Shown: positions 8,244 through 18,201, counted from the first letter of the stretch. The stretch is 64,000 nucleotides of DNA from Prosthecomicrobium sp. N25 (GCF_037203705.1 NZ_JBBCAT010000001.1:2081418-2145417), one strand, 5' to 3'. Notes: generated by a model from the letters alone, not told the origin. A program made the numbers and translations.

Positions 8244-10268
8244 ATGACCCATCTCGAACTCGACGAAGCCAAGGCCCGGGAGCTCGAGGAGAAGTTCGAT
8301 CCCGAGATGCGCTTCCGGCCGCTCGGGTCCTGGGCGGGGCGGATCGTCGGCGGCGCCCTCGTGGCGCTCTCGCTGTTCCACTACTACACCGCCGGCTTCG
8401 GCCTCCTGCCGGAGATGATCCACCGCGGCATCCATCTCTCCTTCGTGCTGGGCCTCGTCTTCCTGGTCTTCCCCGCGAGCCCGCGAGGCTACGAAGAGCC
8501 GGCCGCGGCCGGCATCCTGCGCCCGCTCGGCATCCCGCTCCTCGACTGGATCCTCTTCGCCGCCGCGCTCGTCTCGGTCCTGCACGTCCCCCTGATCCCG
8601 CTCGACGACCTCGCCTTCCGGGTCGGCAATCCGTCGAGCACCGACGTCGCGCTCGGCGCCGTCCTGATCGTCCTGCTGCTCGAGGCCAACCGGCGGACCA
8701 TCGGCTGGCCGCTCCCCCTCATCGCCATCGCCTTCATGGCCTACGCGATCTGGGGTCGGTGGATGCCCGGCATCTTCGTCCACCCCGGCGCGACCGTCTC
8801 CCAGCTCGTCAACCACCTCTACCTGACCACCCAGGGCATCTACGGCGTCGCCCTCGGCGTCGTGGCCACCTACGTCTTCCATTTCGTGCTCTTCGGCGTC
8901 TTCGCGACCCGCATAGGCCTCGGCCAGCTCTTCCTCGACTGTGCCGCCTGGGTCGCCGGTCGCTATGCCGGCGGTCCCGCCAAGGTCTCCATCTTCGGCT
9001 CCGCCCTGTTCGGCATGCTGTCCGGCTCCTCGGTCGCCAACACGGTGACGGTCGGTTCGCTGACGATCCCGATGATGATCCGCCTCGGCTACAAGAAGCA
9101 CTTCGCGGCCGCGGTCGAATCAACCGCCTCCACCGGAGGCCAGATCACCCCGCCGATCCTCGGCGCCGCCGCCTTCCTGATGATCGAGTTCCTGAACCTG
9201 CCCTACACGACCATCATCCTGGCCTCGATCATCCCCGCCTTCATGCACTTCTTCGGCGTCTTCATGCAGGTCCATTTCGAGGCCAAGCGCGACGGCCTCC
9301 GGGGGCTGCGCGACGACGAGATGCCCGACCTCAAGGAAGCCTTCCGGCGCGACTGGCCGACCGTGATCCCGCTGATCGGCCTCATCTACATGCTGTTCTC
9401 GGGCTACACGCCCTATCTCGCGGCCTTCACGGGCATCACGCTCTGCATCCTCGTCGGCCTCCTCAATCCGATGCGCCGCATGCACCCGATCGAGATCCTG
9501 GAGGGCCTGCGCGACGGCGCCAAATACGCCCTCGCGGTGGGCGTCGCCTCCGCGTGCGTCGGCATCGTGGTCGGTGTCGTGACGCTGACCGGCGTCGGCT
9601 TCAAGATCTCCTTCATCGTCACGAGCTTCGCCAACGACCTCGCGGCCGGCCTCGCCGCCGTCCTGCCGGCCTGGGTGATGACGCAGCAGACCCTGACGCT
9701 GCTCTTCACCCTGATCCTGACCGGGGTCGTCTGCATCCTGATGGGCTGCGGCATCCCGACCACGGCCACCTACATCATCATGGTGACGGTCGCCGCCCCG
9801 GCGCTCGGCCTCCTGGGTGTCGAGCCGATCGTCGCCCACTTCTTCGTCTTCTACTACGGTGTCCTCGCCGACATCACGCCGCCCGTCGCCATCGCCGCCT
9901 ACGCAGCCGCCGGCATGGCCGGGGCGGACCCGTTCAGGACCGGCAACACCGCGTTCCGCCTGGCCCTCGGCAAGGTCCTGGTCCCCTTCGTGTTCGTCTT
10001 CTCGCCCTCGCTCCTCCTGGTCATCAAGGGCTTCAACTGGCCCGACTTCGCCACCGCGTTCCTGGGCTGCCTGATCGGCATCACGTTCCTGTCCGCCGCC
10101 TTCTCGGGCTACATGCTGACCCGCTGCCGTGTCTGGGAGCGGCTGGTCCTCGCCGCCGCGGCGCTCCTCCTGATCGCGCCGGAGATCACCTCGTCCCTGG
10201 TCGGCCTCGTCCTCGCCGCCCCGGTGATCCTGGTTCAGGTGGCACGGCGAAGGGAGGAGGCGGCCTAG
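8244..10268 (+). CDS. TRAP transporter fused permease (DctQM type), TAXI system
   Basis: About 674 residues with some 16 or more membrane helices. The first ~170 residues correspond to the small DctQ-like subunit and the remainder to the large DctM-like channel, with conserved SGSSVANTVTVG and MGCGIPTTATYIIMV segments that form its substrate and sodium path. Fused permeases of this type pair with TAXI receptors, matching the gene at 6950-7966. Start: ATG 8244, after GGTGG, chosen because the protein then begins with a hydrophilic MTHLELDEAKARELEEKF leader as in relatives; an in-frame ATG at 8184 would extend into the small gene's promoter. It imports an unidentified organic solute with an ion gradient. 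Confidence 0.92.
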   Translation: MTHLELDEAKARELEEKFDPEMRFRPLGSWAGRIVGGALVALSLFHYYTAGFGLLPEMIHRGIHLSFVLGLVFLVFPASPRGYEEPAAAGILRPLGIPLLDWILFAAALVSVLHVPLIPLDDLAFRVGNPSSTDVALGAVLIVLLLEANRRTIGWPLPLIAIAFMAYAIWGRWMPGIFVHPGATVSQLVNHLYLTTQGIYGVALGVVATYVFHFVLFGVFATRIGLGQLFLDCAAWVAGRYAGGPAKVSIFGSALFGMLSGSSVANTVTVGSLTIPMMIRLGYKKHFAAAVESTASTGGQITPPILGAAAFLMIEFLNLPYTTIILASIIPAFMHFFGVFMQVHFEAKRDGLRGLRDDEMPDLKEAFRRDWPTVIPLIGLIYMLFSGYTPYLAAFTGITLCILVGLLNPMRRMHPIEILEGLRDGAKYALAVGVASACVGIVVGVVTLTGVGFKISFIVTSFANDLAAGLAAVLPAWVMTQQTLTLLFTLILTGVVCILMGCGIPTTATYIIMVTVAAPALGLLGVEPIVAHFFVFYYGVLADITPPVAIAAYAAAGMAGADPFRTGNTAFRLALGKVLVPFVFVFSPSLLLVIKGFNWPDFATAFLGCLIGITFLSAAFSGYMLTRCRVWERLVLAAAALLLIAPEITSSLVGLVLAAPVILVQVARRREEAA

Positions 10269-10298
10269 AAGGGAAAGGGAACAGGGCAAGGACGATTC

Positions 10299-10335
10299 TT
10301 CGCTTCGTTCCGGACGGTGCTACACTGAGCGCTCA
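10299..10335 (+). promoter_or_regulatory. candidate promoter/operator of the toxin-antitoxin operon
   Basis: TTCGCT (10299-10304) and TACACT (10321-10326) form a possible -35/-10 pair. The perfect palindrome TGAGCGCTCA (10326-10335) begins at the last base of the -10 element, where a ribbon-helix-helix antitoxin would be expected to repress its own operon. Inferred from position and symmetry only. Confidence 0.35.
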
Positions 10336-10363
10336 CCTTCCGGGATCATCACGGATTGGCGCC

Positions 10364-10594
10364 ATGAACGAGATCCGCATCAGGAACCTGAGCGACCGGC
10401 AGTTCGCGGACCTCGAGGCCCGTGCGCAACGGCTCGGGCTGTCTGTCGACCAATATGCGCGCCGCGTAATGGATGAACTTCCCCTATCGGGACGTGACCG
10501 CCTACGCGAGTCAGCAAGGCGTGTTCGTCGCAAGGAGGGTGGGAAACCCCACTCCGACAGTGCGCTCCTCCAGCGGGCCATCAGGGACGAATGA
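10364..10594 (+). CDS. FitA/VapB-like ribbon-helix-helix antitoxin
   Basis: 76 residues. It opens with NEIRIRNLSDRQFADLEARA, the beta-strand and first helix of a FitA-type ribbon-helix-helix DNA-binding domain, and continues with LGLSVDQYARRVMDE, the second helix. The basic C-terminal half (GRDRLRESARRVRRKEGG) would wrap the toxin's active site. Its stop lies one base before the toxin's ATG, the tight coupling usual for such pairs. It neutralises the PIN toxin and probably represses the operon through the palindrome upstream. It lies between the TRAP permease and guaA, a typical site for a mobile addiction pair. Confidence 0.85.
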   Translation: MNEIRIRNLSDRQFADLEARAQRLGLSVDQYARRVMDELPLSGRDRLRESARRVRRKEGGKPHSDSALLQRAIRDE

Positions 10595-10595
10595 C

Positions 10596-11033
10596 ATGCT
10601 CGTCACGGACGCTTGCGTCGTGGTGAAGATGTTCGTCCCGGAAACCGATTCAGCGAAAGCCGAAGCTCTCGCCGAATCCGATATGCCTCTTGCATTGCCC
10701 GAGCATGGTCTGGGGGAAGTCCTGGAGATTCTGCGTCGGAAGGTCGGGGCGGGGGAACTGGAGGCGTCGTCCTATTGGGAGGTTGTCGGCGCGCTTGCGC
10801 CTGGGTTCCAGAAATCGCCCTTGACGCCGCTCCTGAACGATGCCGCCGAGATTTCGTTGGAGACCGGAGTGTCGGTCTATGATGCGCTCTACCTCGCGCA
10901 GGCTGCCTCACTCGGGACACGCGTCCTGACGAGCGACGTGAAGATGCTGCGCAAGCTGAGGGGCAGCCGGTTCGAACGGCTGGCCATCGACCTGGCTTCC
11001 TGGGACCCGCCACGGGCCTCCGCCTTCCCCTGA
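10596..11033 (+). CDS. PIN-domain ribonuclease toxin, VapC/FitB-like
   Basis: 145 residues. The four acidic positions of a PIN active site are visible: D5 in MLVTDACVVVK, E41 in GLGEVLEIL, D96 in VYDALYL and D114 in VLTSDVKML. They would bind magnesium and cut RNA, often tRNA, when the antitoxin is degraded. The ATG at 10596 follows the antitoxin stop immediately; a frame open further upstream overlaps the antitoxin and lacks a better start. All key residues are intact, so the toxin should be active. FitB-like is more likely than classical VapC because of the FitA-like partner. Confidence 0.88.
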   Translation: MLVTDACVVVKMFVPETDSAKAEALAESDMPLALPEHGLGEVLEILRRKVGAGELEASSYWEVVGALAPGFQKSPLTPLLNDAAEISLETGVSVYDALYLAQAASLGTRVLTSDVKMLRKLRGSRFERLAIDLASWDPPRASAFP

Positions 11034-11075
11034 ACCGTCCTTGCCTCCCGCCGTCGACTCCCCTAAACCCTGTCC

Positions 11076-12626
11076 ATGCACACCAACTCCGTCCTGATCG
11101 TCGATTTCGGCTCCCAGTTGACGCAGCTGATCGCGCGTCGCGTGCGCGAGGCCGGAGTCTATTCCGAGATCGTGCCCTACCAGAAGGCGGGCGACGCCCT
11201 CGCGGCCATGCGCCCGAAGGCCGTGATCCTGTCCGGCGGCCCGGCCTCGACGACCGAGGAGAACAGTCCGCGCGCGCCGCAGGCCGTCTTCGAGGCGGGA
11301 GTCCCGGTCCTCGGCATCTGCTACGGCCAGATGTGCATGGCCGAGCAGCTCGGCGGCCGGGTCGAGAGCGGCCATCATCGGGAATTCGGCCGCGCCCTGG
11401 TGGACGTCAAGCGCCCCTCCGCCCTGTTCGACGGCCTCTGGGGCGCCGAGGAGCGGCACACCGTCTGGATGAGCCACGGCGACCGGATCGTGTCCCTTCC
11501 GCCCGGCTTCGAGGTCGCCGGCACGTCCGAGAACGCGCCCTTCGCGATCATCCAGGACGAGGCGCGCAAGTTCTACGGCTTCATGTTCCACCCCGAGGTG
11601 GTCCATACCCCGGACGGCGCCAAACTCCTGTCCAACTTCGTGCACCGGATCGCCGGACTGCCGGGCGACTGGACCATGGCGGCGTTCCGGCAGGAGATGA
11701 TCGCCAAGATCCGCGCCCAGGTCGGTCAGGGCAAGGTGATCTGCGGCCTCTCCGGCGGCGTCGATTCCGCCGTCGCGGCCGTCCTGATCCACGAGGCGAT
11801 CGGCGACCAGCTCACCTGCATCTTCGTCGACCACGGCCTGATGCGATTGAACGAGGCCGAGGAGGTCGTCCGCCTCTTCCGCGGCCACTACAACATCCCG
11901 CTCGTGCATGTCGATGCGAGCGAGACCTTCCTGGGCGCGCTCGCCGGCGTCTCCGACCCGGAGCAGAAGCGCAAGATCATCGGCCGCCTGTTCATCGAGA
12001 CCTTCGACGCCGAAGCCGCGAAGATCGGCGGCGCCGAATTCCTGGCCCAGGGCACGCTCTACCCGGACGTCATCGAGAGCGTCTCGGCGGTCGGCGGCCC
12101 GTCGGTGACGATCAAGTCCCACCACAACGTCGGCGGCCTGCCCGAGCGCATGAGGATGAAGCTCGTCGAGCCGTTGCGCGAGCTCTTCAAGGACGAGGTC
12201 AGGGCGCTCGGCCGCGAACTCGGCCTGCCCGAGGCCTTCGTCGGCCGCCATCCCTTCCCGGGCCCCGGCCTCGCCATCCGCTGTCCCGGCGGGATCACGC
12301 GGGAGAAGCTCGACGTGCTGCGCCGGGCCGACGCGATCTATCTCGACGAGATCCGCAAGGCCGGGCTCTACGACGCCATCTGGCAGGCCTTCGCGGTCCT
12401 GCTGCCCGTCCAGACCGTCGGCGTCATGGGCGACGGCCGCACCTACGAGCACGTGCTGGCGCTGCGTGCCGTCACCTCCGTCGACGGCATGACCGCCGAT
12501 TTCTTCCACTTCGACATGGCCTTCCTCGGCCGCGCCGCGACCCGCATCATCAACGAGGTCCGCGGCGTCAACCGCGTGGTCTACGACGTGACCTCGAAGC
12601 CGCCGGGCACGATCGAGTGGGAATGA
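11076..12626 (+). CDS. guaA: GMP synthase (glutamine-hydrolysing)
   Basis: 516 residues, normal length. It converts XMP, ATP and glutamine to GMP. The N-terminal class I glutamine amidotransferase domain has the nucleophile C82 in GICYGQM and the H-x-E dyad in [10 protein letters not shown]; the ATP-pyrophosphatase domain has the P-loop SGGVDS (226-231); the C-terminal dimerisation domain ends [17 protein letters not shown], the family's invariant terminus. The tetrapeptide after the catalytic cysteine reads YGQM where many relatives have YGMQ or YGEQ, a tolerated variation. Downstream lies only a LysR remnant, so it is probably monocistronic. Confidence 0.98.
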   Translation: MHTNSVLIVDFGSQLTQLIARRVREAGVYSEIVPYQKAGDALAAMRPKAVILSGGPASTTEENSPRAPQAVFEAGVPVLGICYGQMCMAEQLGGRVESGHHREFGRALVDVKRPSALFDGLWGAEERHTVWMSHGDRIVSLPPGFEVAGTSENAPFAIIQDEARKFYGFMFHPEVVHTPDGAKLLSNFVHRIAGLPGDWTMAAFRQEMIAKIRAQVGQGKVICGLSGGVDSAVAAVLIHEAIGDQLTCIFVDHGLMRLNEAEEVVRLFRGHYNIPLVHVDASETFLGALAGVSDPEQKRKIIGRLFIETFDAEAAKIGGAEFLAQGTLYPDVIESVSAVGGPSVTIKSHHNVGGLPERMRMKLVEPLRELFKDEVRALGRELGLPEAFVGRHPFPGPGLAIRCPGGITREKLDVLRRADAIYLDEIRKAGLYDAIWQAFAVLLPVQTVGVMGDGRTYEHVLALRAVTSVDGMTADFFHFDMAFLGRAATRIINEVRGVNRVVYDVTSKPPGTIEWE

Positions 12627-12672
12627 TCCGATCGTCGCGCCGGACACGCCTAGAGCGCTCCGTCCTCCCCGG

Positions 12673-13020
12673 TTAGTCCGGGTGTCGGCGCCAGGATCGC
12701 CTGACCAGCATCTCCACGAAGGACCCGACCTTCGCTGGACGAAATCGGGCGGCCCGATAGACCGCGTGGATGCGGCCGGACGGCAGGGTGTCGGGCAGGA
12801 CCGACGGCCCGCCGCCGGCGAGGGTCGCGGCCAGGACCGCCGGTATCGTGTCGATGGTCATCGTCAGGTTCATGCGCACCGTGCGACGATCGGCATTGCC
12901 CCCGGTGAAGTTTTAGACCGCAGGCTCCCTGAGTGCTCCGGGTGAGGCCGTCCGGCTCCTCGGCATCCGTATCGGCGCCGACAGGCCTCCCAGACTGGTC
13001 GCCATCGCCCGTTTCGACGC
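12673..13020 (-). pseudogene. decayed remnant of a LysR-type regulator (substrate-binding domain)
   Basis: The frame ending at 12673 reads NFTGGNADRRTVRMNLTMTI, then DTIPAVLAATLAGGG, then VLPDTLPSGRIHAVYRAARF and KVGSFVEMLVRR: the C-terminal half of a LysR substrate-binding domain. About 12-20 residues seem deleted between the AATLAG block and HAVY, where intact proteins have a second LPD strand. A TAA stop (12913-12915) falls where a conserved W-x-F is expected. Upstream in the same frame MATSLGGLSAP followed by REPAV faintly fits the preceding part of the domain. No helix-turn-helix and no start survive. The limit at 13020 is approximate. 13021-13284 holds nothing recognised beyond the lipoprotein leader. 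Confidence 0.6.
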
Positions 13021-13284
13021 CGGATCGTCACCCGTCCGGCATCGGCAGCGCCACCCTCGTCGAGTTCCTGCACCCTCCTTCGAATGTGACCCGTCCTCCT
13101 CCGAGGCCTCGGATCGGATCGGGCCCGGATGCCTCCTGAGCGCAATTTCCCGGTGAACCGGGACCGAACCGGCGACTGCAGGCATGTTTCTCGGGATAAC
13201 AACCGGTGGGTGCTCGAATTATATGGACACTCAGAGAGACTCATCCTAAGCACACTTGCAGATGACGAACTTCCTGGGGAGATC

Positions 13285-13671
13285 ATGGTGTTTAAGAGCT
13301 CGTTTCAAAAAGGACTTTCGGTAATTCTGGTAGCCTTGGTCCTGGCTGGCTGCGCCTCCCGAGCCGACAATATTTCGGCCGCCTACGTGTCCCCGACCGG
13401 CTACATGAGCTACACCTGCCCGCAACTCAGGGAAGAAGCGGCGCGTGTATCAGCCCGGGCCACACAGCTGACCGGGGCTCAGAACGACAAGGCGACGAGT
13501 GATGCGGTCGCGACGACGGTCGGAGTCGTCCTGTTCTGGCCGGCGCTCTTCTTCATCAAGGGTGACAGCACGACTGCCGCGGAGCTGTCCCGGCTCAAGG
13601 GCGAAATGGAGGCCATCGAGCAGGCGAACATCAAGCTGAATTGCGGCATTCGCTTCGCTCGCCCGTCCTGA
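13285..13671 (+). CDS. small lipoprotein of unknown function
   Basis: 128 residues. A signal peptide ends in the lipobox LAGC with C23 as the lipidated residue, so it should be anchored in the membrane facing the periplasm. The mature part has a Y-x-S-P-TGYMSYTC-P-QLREEAARV segment, a short hydrophobic stretch (VGVVLFWPALFFIKG, ~85-99) and an LSRLKGEMEAIEQA coiled-coil-like helix before two C-terminal cysteines' region (NCGIRF). I recall similar uncharacterised lipoproteins in Alphaproteobacteria; no function is known. The ATG at 13285 follows a GGGGAG site; the open frame further upstream has no signal. The 160 bases upstream are relatively AT-rich (e.g. AATTATATGGACA near 13220) and may carry its promoter. 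Confidence 0.8.
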   Translation: MVFKSSFQKGLSVILVALVLAGCASRADNISAAYVSPTGYMSYTCPQLREEAARVSARATQLTGAQNDKATSDAVATTVGVVLFWPALFFIKGDSTTAAELSRLKGEMEAIEQANIKLNCGIRFARPS

Positions 13672-13943
13672 ACGGTTCGGCGTCGGGCGGGAGCCTTGCT
13701 GGCTGCCAAAGCTCTCGATTGGCGGTGCGCGCCGGCTCCTCTAACCGTTCTGGAGCGCGCTCGGGTGCCGGGAGCCCCCCGCGAACTCACTGGAGCAGCA
13801 TGGCGCCAAGGTGCTCTCTGTTCCGAGGTGCCCGCCGATCCCCGGCCCGCGCCGTCGTGTCCGCCCACGCCCGAGCCCGGTTGAATGCCGGCCCCCGCTC
13901 GTGCGACAACCGCCGTCACGTCACCCACCGGACCGGATCCGCG

Positions 13944-14513
13944 ATGCTCCTCCTCGTCCTCGGCCTCTTCCTGTTCCTCGGCGCCCACACGCTGCCCATG
14001 TCCCGCGACCGCCGCGCCGGCCTGGTCGCGCGGCTCGGGGAGGGCGGTTACAAGGGGCTCTTCACGGCCCTCTCGCTCGCCGGCCTCGTGCTGATCGTCT
14101 GGGGCTACGGGCAGGCCCGCGCCGAGGGGGCGCTCCTTCTATGGGACCCGCCGCGCTGGACCCGCCACCTCGCGGCCCTGCTGCTCGTGCCGGTCTTTCC
14201 GCTCCTCGCGGTCGGCAAGCGTGACGGCTTCATCCGGGGCACGGTCAAGCACCCGATGCTGACCGCCGTGAAGCTCTGGGCGGCCGCCCACCTGATCGCC
14301 AACGGCACCCTGCCGGACGTCCTCCTGTTCGGCAGCTTCCTGGCCTGGGCGGTGGTGGACCGGATCTCCGTCAAGCGCCGCGGCGAGCCGAACCCGCCCC
14401 GTTCGCCCTGGACCCGCGGCGACACGATCGCGGTGGTCGCCGGCCTCGCGCTCTATGCCGCCTTCGCGTGGCGCCTGCACCTGTGGCTGATCGGCGTCAG
14501 TCCCTTCGGCTGA
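13944..14513 (+). CDS. NnrU-family integral membrane protein
   Basis: 189 residues with five or six predicted membrane helices. MLLLVLGLFLFLGAHTLPM at the start, the GWGYGQARAEG-like loop after the second helix and the KHPMLTAVKLWAAAHLIANG segment are characteristic of the NnrU family, named for a gene needed in nitric-oxide/nitrite reduction clusters of Rhodobacter but also found alone in many genomes, and related to methyltransferase-like ICMT membrane folds. No denitrification genes lie in the window, so a direct role there cannot be claimed. The 272 bases upstream contain no gene. Confidence 0.85.
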   Translation: MLLLVLGLFLFLGAHTLPMSRDRRAGLVARLGEGGYKGLFTALSLAGLVLIVWGYGQARAEGALLLWDPPRWTRHLAALLLVPVFPLLAVGKRDGFIRGTVKHPMLTAVKLWAAAHLIANGTLPDVLLFGSFLAWAVVDRISVKRRGEPNPPRSPWTRGDTIAVVAGLALYAAFAWRLHLWLIGVSPFG

Positions 14514-14599
14514 GCCGCCTCGCGGCCGGGCCGTCACCGCTTCGCCACGAAAAGGCGCGATTCCCGCGCCAGTGACGTTGCGCTCCGCGGCCGCGGTGT

Positions 14600-14628
14600 T
14601 TGCGGCCGGGGAGGGTTGCGGCTATGGT
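14600..14628 (+). promoter_or_regulatory. candidate promoter for the YfgM-like/bamB/der genes
   Basis: TTGCGG (14600-14605) and TATGGT (14623-14628) are 17 bases apart, about 120 bases before the start of the first gene. The 10-base gaps between the following genes suggest one transcript. Supported only by hexamer similarity and position. Confidence 0.3.
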
Positions 14629-14746
14629 GCCGCCGCCTCGCGAGGGGCCGGCTGTGCCGCCGCCCGAATCCCGGAGATTCGGTGCGGTCGCCGATCCGTC
14701 TGGACGGGCCGACAAGACGAAGACGACAACTGCCCGGTGGGGATCG

Positions 14747-15430
14747 ATGGCGGATATCTTCAATGAGATCGACGAGGACCTGAGGCGCGACCAGCTGAAG
14801 AGGCTGTGGGACCGCTACTCGACCCTGATTCTCGCCGTCGCCTTCCTGATCGTCGCCGGCGTCGCCGGCTGGCGCGGCTATGAATACTATCAGGCCCAGC
14901 AGGCGCGCGAAGTCGGCGAACGCTACTTCGCAGCCCTGAAGCTCTCCACCGACGGCGACCACAAGGGCGCCGAGGAAGCCTTCCGCCAGCTCGGCCGCAC
15001 CGGCCACGGCGGCTATCCGCTCCTCTCCGCCCTGCGCGAGGCCGCCGAATCCGCCATGCAGGGCGAGACCGCCGCGGCCCTCAAGGCCTACGACGCCATC
15101 GCGGCGAGCCCCTCGACGCCGCCGACCTTCGCGGGCCTCGCCCGCATCCGCGCCGCCTACCTCGCCCTCGACGTCGAGGAGCGCCCGGCCGTGGAGGCGC
15201 GCGCCACCCCGCTCGTCGTCGGCGGCAATCCGTGGCGCCATTCCGCCCGGGAGGTCCTGGCGCTCGCGGCCTGGAAGGCCGGCGACGCCGAGGCCGCCAA
15301 GAAGCGGATCGACGAACTCCTGAACGATGCCGAAGTCCCGCGCGCCTTCACGGCCCGCGCCGAAATCCTGATGGCCCTGATCCGGGCCGCTGCCGGTCCG
15401 GCCAAGGCCGCGACCGCGCAGACCCAGTGA
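14747..15430 (+). CDS. YfgM-like tetratricopeptide membrane protein (ancillary SecYEG subunit family)
   Basis: 227 residues: a short cytoplasmic N-terminus (MADIFNEIDEDLRRDQLKRL), one membrane helix (~26-45), then a periplasmic alpha-helical region with TPR-like repeats (QQAREVGERYFAALK, GAEEAFRQLG, AREVLALAAWKAGDAEAAKK). This matches the YfgM/DUF2133-type family, which in E. coli links the Sec translocon to periplasmic chaperones such as PpiD. Its place directly before bamB and der, 10 bases apart, is the usual one in Proteobacteria and supports an envelope-biogenesis role. The ATG at 14747 follows GGTGGGGAT. Confidence 0.85.
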   Translation: MADIFNEIDEDLRRDQLKRLWDRYSTLILAVAFLIVAGVAGWRGYEYYQAQQAREVGERYFAALKLSTDGDHKGAEEAFRQLGRTGHGGYPLLSALREAAESAMQGETAAALKAYDAIAASPSTPPTFAGLARIRAAYLALDVEERPAVEARATPLVVGGNPWRHSAREVLALAAWKAGDAEAAKKRIDELLNDAEVPRAFTARAEILMALIRAAAGPAKAATAQTQ

Positions 15431-15440
15431 GGTGCACCAG

Positions 15441-16802
15441 ATGCGGAAGTCCCTGCGCCTCGTCGTCCTGTCCGGTCTGGCCGCAGCCCTGTTGTCCGGC
15501 TGCACGTCGTCGGACGATATCTCCGACGCCATGATGGCGATCAATCCCTTCTCCGAGAAGGAGAAGATCCTCCCGGGAACGCGCATCCCCGTCCTGCCGG
15601 ACCAGCAGCCCTCGCAACTCGTCACCCGCAAGCCGGTCTCCGTGCCGGGCCCGCGCGCCACCGGAAACTGGGGACAGGCCGGCGGCCCGCCCGGCAACAA
15701 TCCGGGCCATGCCGCCCTCGAGGGCTCCGGCGGCACCCGCGTCTGGGCCGCATCCGCCGCCGACGTCGCCGCCGGCGGCCTGACGCGCGAGACGATCCGC
15801 GTCTTCGCGCGCCCCGTGGCCGCGGACGGCCGCATCTTCGTCTACGACCCGAACGGCAACGTCTCGGCCCACTCCGCCTCGGGCGGCGGCCGGCTCTGGC
15901 GCGTCTCGGTCCAGCGCGAGGGCGTGTCCGACGACCCGACCACGGGCGGCGGCGTCGCCTCCGACGGTCCGCGTGTCTATGCCGCCACCGGCTACGGCAC
16001 GGTCGTCGCCCTCGACGCGTCGTCCGGCGGCAAGGTCTGGGAGAAGCGGATCGGCGAACCGGCCCGCAGCGCGCCGACCGTCGCGGACGGGAAGATCTTC
16101 GTCGTCAGCCAGGGCAACGTCGTCTACGCGCTCAACGCCTCGGACGGCAGCGAGGCCTGGTCGTTCCGCGGCGTGCCGGAATCCGGCGGTCTGCTCGCCT
16201 CCGCCAACCCGGCGGTGTCGGGCGGCAAGGTGGTGGTTCCCTTCACGTCCGGCGAACTGGTCGCCATCGACATCAAGACCGGCCAGGCCGCCTGGAGCGA
16301 CGCCCTCGCCCGCGCCAGCCGGAACTATGCGGTGAGCGGATTGTCGGACATCGCCGCGAGCCCGGTCGTCGACGACGGCGTGGTCTACGCCACCGGGGTC
16401 GGCAGCCGCACCGTGGCCATCCAGCTGAAGGACGGCAACCGGATCTGGGAGAAGGCGATCGGCTCCGCCCACACGCCCGCGGTCGCCGGCAACGCCGTCT
16501 TCGTCGTCGACCTCGACGACAACCTCATCGCCATCGAGCGCAAGACGGGCGACGTCCTGTGGACGAACCGGCTGCCGGTGACCCGCGAGAAGAAGAAGCG
16601 GACCAACTGGGCCGGCCCGGTTCTGGCCGGTGGCAGCCTCTGGCTCGTCTCCAACGAGGGCGGCCTGATCGCGCTGAACCCGACCAACGGGCAGGTTGTC
16701 AACACCCTCTCCACGGGCGAGCCCGCGATGATCGCCCCCGTCGTGGCGGGCGGCAAGCTGATCGTCCTGACCGGCAGCGGAACGCTCGCCGCCTACAACT
16801 GA
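15441..16802 (+). CDS. bamB: outer membrane protein assembly factor BamB (PQQ-like beta-propeller lipoprotein)
   Basis: 453 residues. A lipobox LLSGC near residue 18-22 marks a lipoprotein. After a ~100-residue linker rich in Pro/Gly come repeated propeller blades of the PQQ type, e.g. [40 protein letters not shown] and [11 protein letters not shown]. BamB helps BamA insert beta-barrel proteins such as LptD (encoded at 52654) into the outer membrane. ATG 15441 is preferred over GTG 15432 because AGGTG lies seven bases before it. It is followed after 10 bases by der, a conserved neighbourhood. Confidence 0.93.
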   Translation: MRKSLRLVVLSGLAAALLSGCTSSDDISDAMMAINPFSEKEKILPGTRIPVLPDQQPSQLVTRKPVSVPGPRATGNWGQAGGPPGNNPGHAALEGSGGTRVWAASAADVAAGGLTRETIRVFARPVAADGRIFVYDPNGNVSAHSASGGGRLWRVSVQREGVSDDPTTGGGVASDGPRVYAATGYGTVVALDASSGGKVWEKRIGEPARSAPTVADGKIFVVSQGNVVYALNASDGSEAWSFRGVPESGGLLASANPAVSGGKVVVPFTSGELVAIDIKTGQAAWSDALARASRNYAVSGLSDIAASPVVDDGVVYATGVGSRTVAIQLKDGNRIWEKAIGSAHTPAVAGNAVFVVDLDDNLIAIERKTGDVLWTNRLPVTREKKKRTNWAGPVLAGGSLWLVSNEGGLIALNPTNGQVVNTLSTGEPAMIAPVVAGGKLIVLTGSGTLAAYN

Positions 16803-16812
16803 TCGGAACCCG

Positions 16813-18201
16813 ATGCGCCCGACCGTCGCCATCGTCGGCCGGCCGAACGTCGGCAAGTCGACGCTGTTCAACCGCCTCGTGGGCAAGCGCCTCGCGCTCG
16901 TCGACGACACTCCCGGCGTCACGCGCGATCGCCGCGAGGGTGACGCGCGCCTCGGCGACCTCGACTTCACGGTGGTCGATACCGCCGGGCTGGAGGAGGC
17001 CGAGGCGGAAAGCCTGACCGGCCGCATGCGGCTGCAGACCGAGGCGGCGATCCGGGACGCCGACGTCGTCCTCTTCCTGGTCGATTCGCGCGTCGGCGTG
17101 ACCCCCATCGACGGCCATTTCGCCGAACTGGTGCGCCGCTCCGACACGCCCGTGATCCTGGTCGCCAACAAGGCCGAGGGCCGGGCCGGGGAGGCGGGCG
17201 CCTACGAGGCCTTCGGCCTCGGCTTCGGCGATCCCGTGCCGCTCTCCGCCGAGCACGGCGAGGGCATGGCCGACCTCTACGAGGCGCTGAGGCCCTATAT
17301 CGACGCCGTCGCGCCGCCCCGGGACGAGACCGAGCCCGAGCCGGACGGGGAAGACGAGACCCCCGAGGCGCGCGCCGCCAAGCCACTGCGGATCGCCGTG
17401 GTCGGGCGGCCGAACGCCGGCAAGTCCACGCTCGTCAACGCCCTGATCGGCGAGGACCGGATGCTTACCGGCCCGGAGGCCGGCATCACCCGCGATTCCG
17501 TCTCGGTCGACTGGGAATGGCGCGGGCGGCGCATCAAGCTCTTCGATACCGCCGGCATGCGCCGCAAGGCGCGCGTCCAGGACAAGCTCGAGAAGCTCTC
17601 CGTCGCCGACACCCTGCGGGCGATCCGCTTCGCCGAAGTGGTGGTGCTCTGCCTCGACGCCACCACGCCCTTCGAGAAGCAGGATTTGCAGATCGCCGAC
17701 CTGGTCGTCCGCGAGGGTCGTGCGATCGTGATCGCGCTGGACAAGTGGGATCTGGTCGAGGACCGCGTGAAGGCCTGGAAGGACTTGCGCGAGACCTGCG
17801 AACGCCTGCTGCCGCAGATCCGCGGCGTGCCCCTCGTGCGCCTGTCCGGCCTGACCGGGGAGGGGCTCGACGAACTCATGAAGGCGGTCATCAAGGTCGA
17901 GGAGGTCTGGACCCGCCGCGTCTCCACCGCTCAGGTGAACCGCTGGCTGGAGCACGTCCTGCAGCGCCATCCGCCGCCGGCCGTCTCCGGCCGCCGCATC
18001 AAGATCCGCTACGCCACCCAGGCGAAGACCCGTCCGCCGACCTTCGCGATCTTCTGCTCGCGGCCCGACGCCCTGCCGGACAGCTACACCCGCTACCTCG
18101 CCAACGACCTGCGCGAGACCTTCGACCTCGCCGGCATCCCGCTGCGGCTCAACATCCGCGGCGGCGGCGAAAATCCCTACGACAAGAAGAAGGACGGCTG
18201 A
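16813..18201 (+). CDS. der: ribosome biogenesis GTPase Der (EngA)
   Basis: 462 residues with two G domains in tandem followed by a KH-like domain, the unique Der layout. P-loops are GRPNVGKST (8-16) and GRPNAGKST (~198-206); the G3 motifs are DTAGLE and DTAGMR, and the G4 motifs ANKAE and LDKWD. The linker ([17 protein letters not shown]) is acidic. Der binds the 50S precursor and is essential for ribosome assembly. The C-terminal [16 protein letters not shown] is a typical ending. It converges with the SDR gene. Confidence 0.97.
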   Translation: MRPTVAIVGRPNVGKSTLFNRLVGKRLALVDDTPGVTRDRREGDARLGDLDFTVVDTAGLEEAEAESLTGRMRLQTEAAIRDADVVLFLVDSRVGVTPIDGHFAELVRRSDTPVILVANKAEGRAGEAGAYEAFGLGFGDPVPLSAEHGEGMADLYEALRPYIDAVAPPRDETEPEPDGEDETPEARAAKPLRIAVVGRPNAGKSTLVNALIGEDRMLTGPEAGITRDSVSVDWEWRGRRIKLFDTAGMRRKARVQDKLEKLSVADTLRAIRFAEVVVLCLDATTPFEKQDLQIADLVVREGRAIVIALDKWDLVEDRVKAWKDLRETCERLLPQIRGVPLVRLSGLTGEGLDELMKAVIKVEEVWTRRVSTAQVNRWLEHVLQRHPPPAVSGRRIKIRYATQAKTRPPTFAIFCSRPDALPDSYTRYLANDLRETFDLAGIPLRLNIRGGGENPYDKKKDG

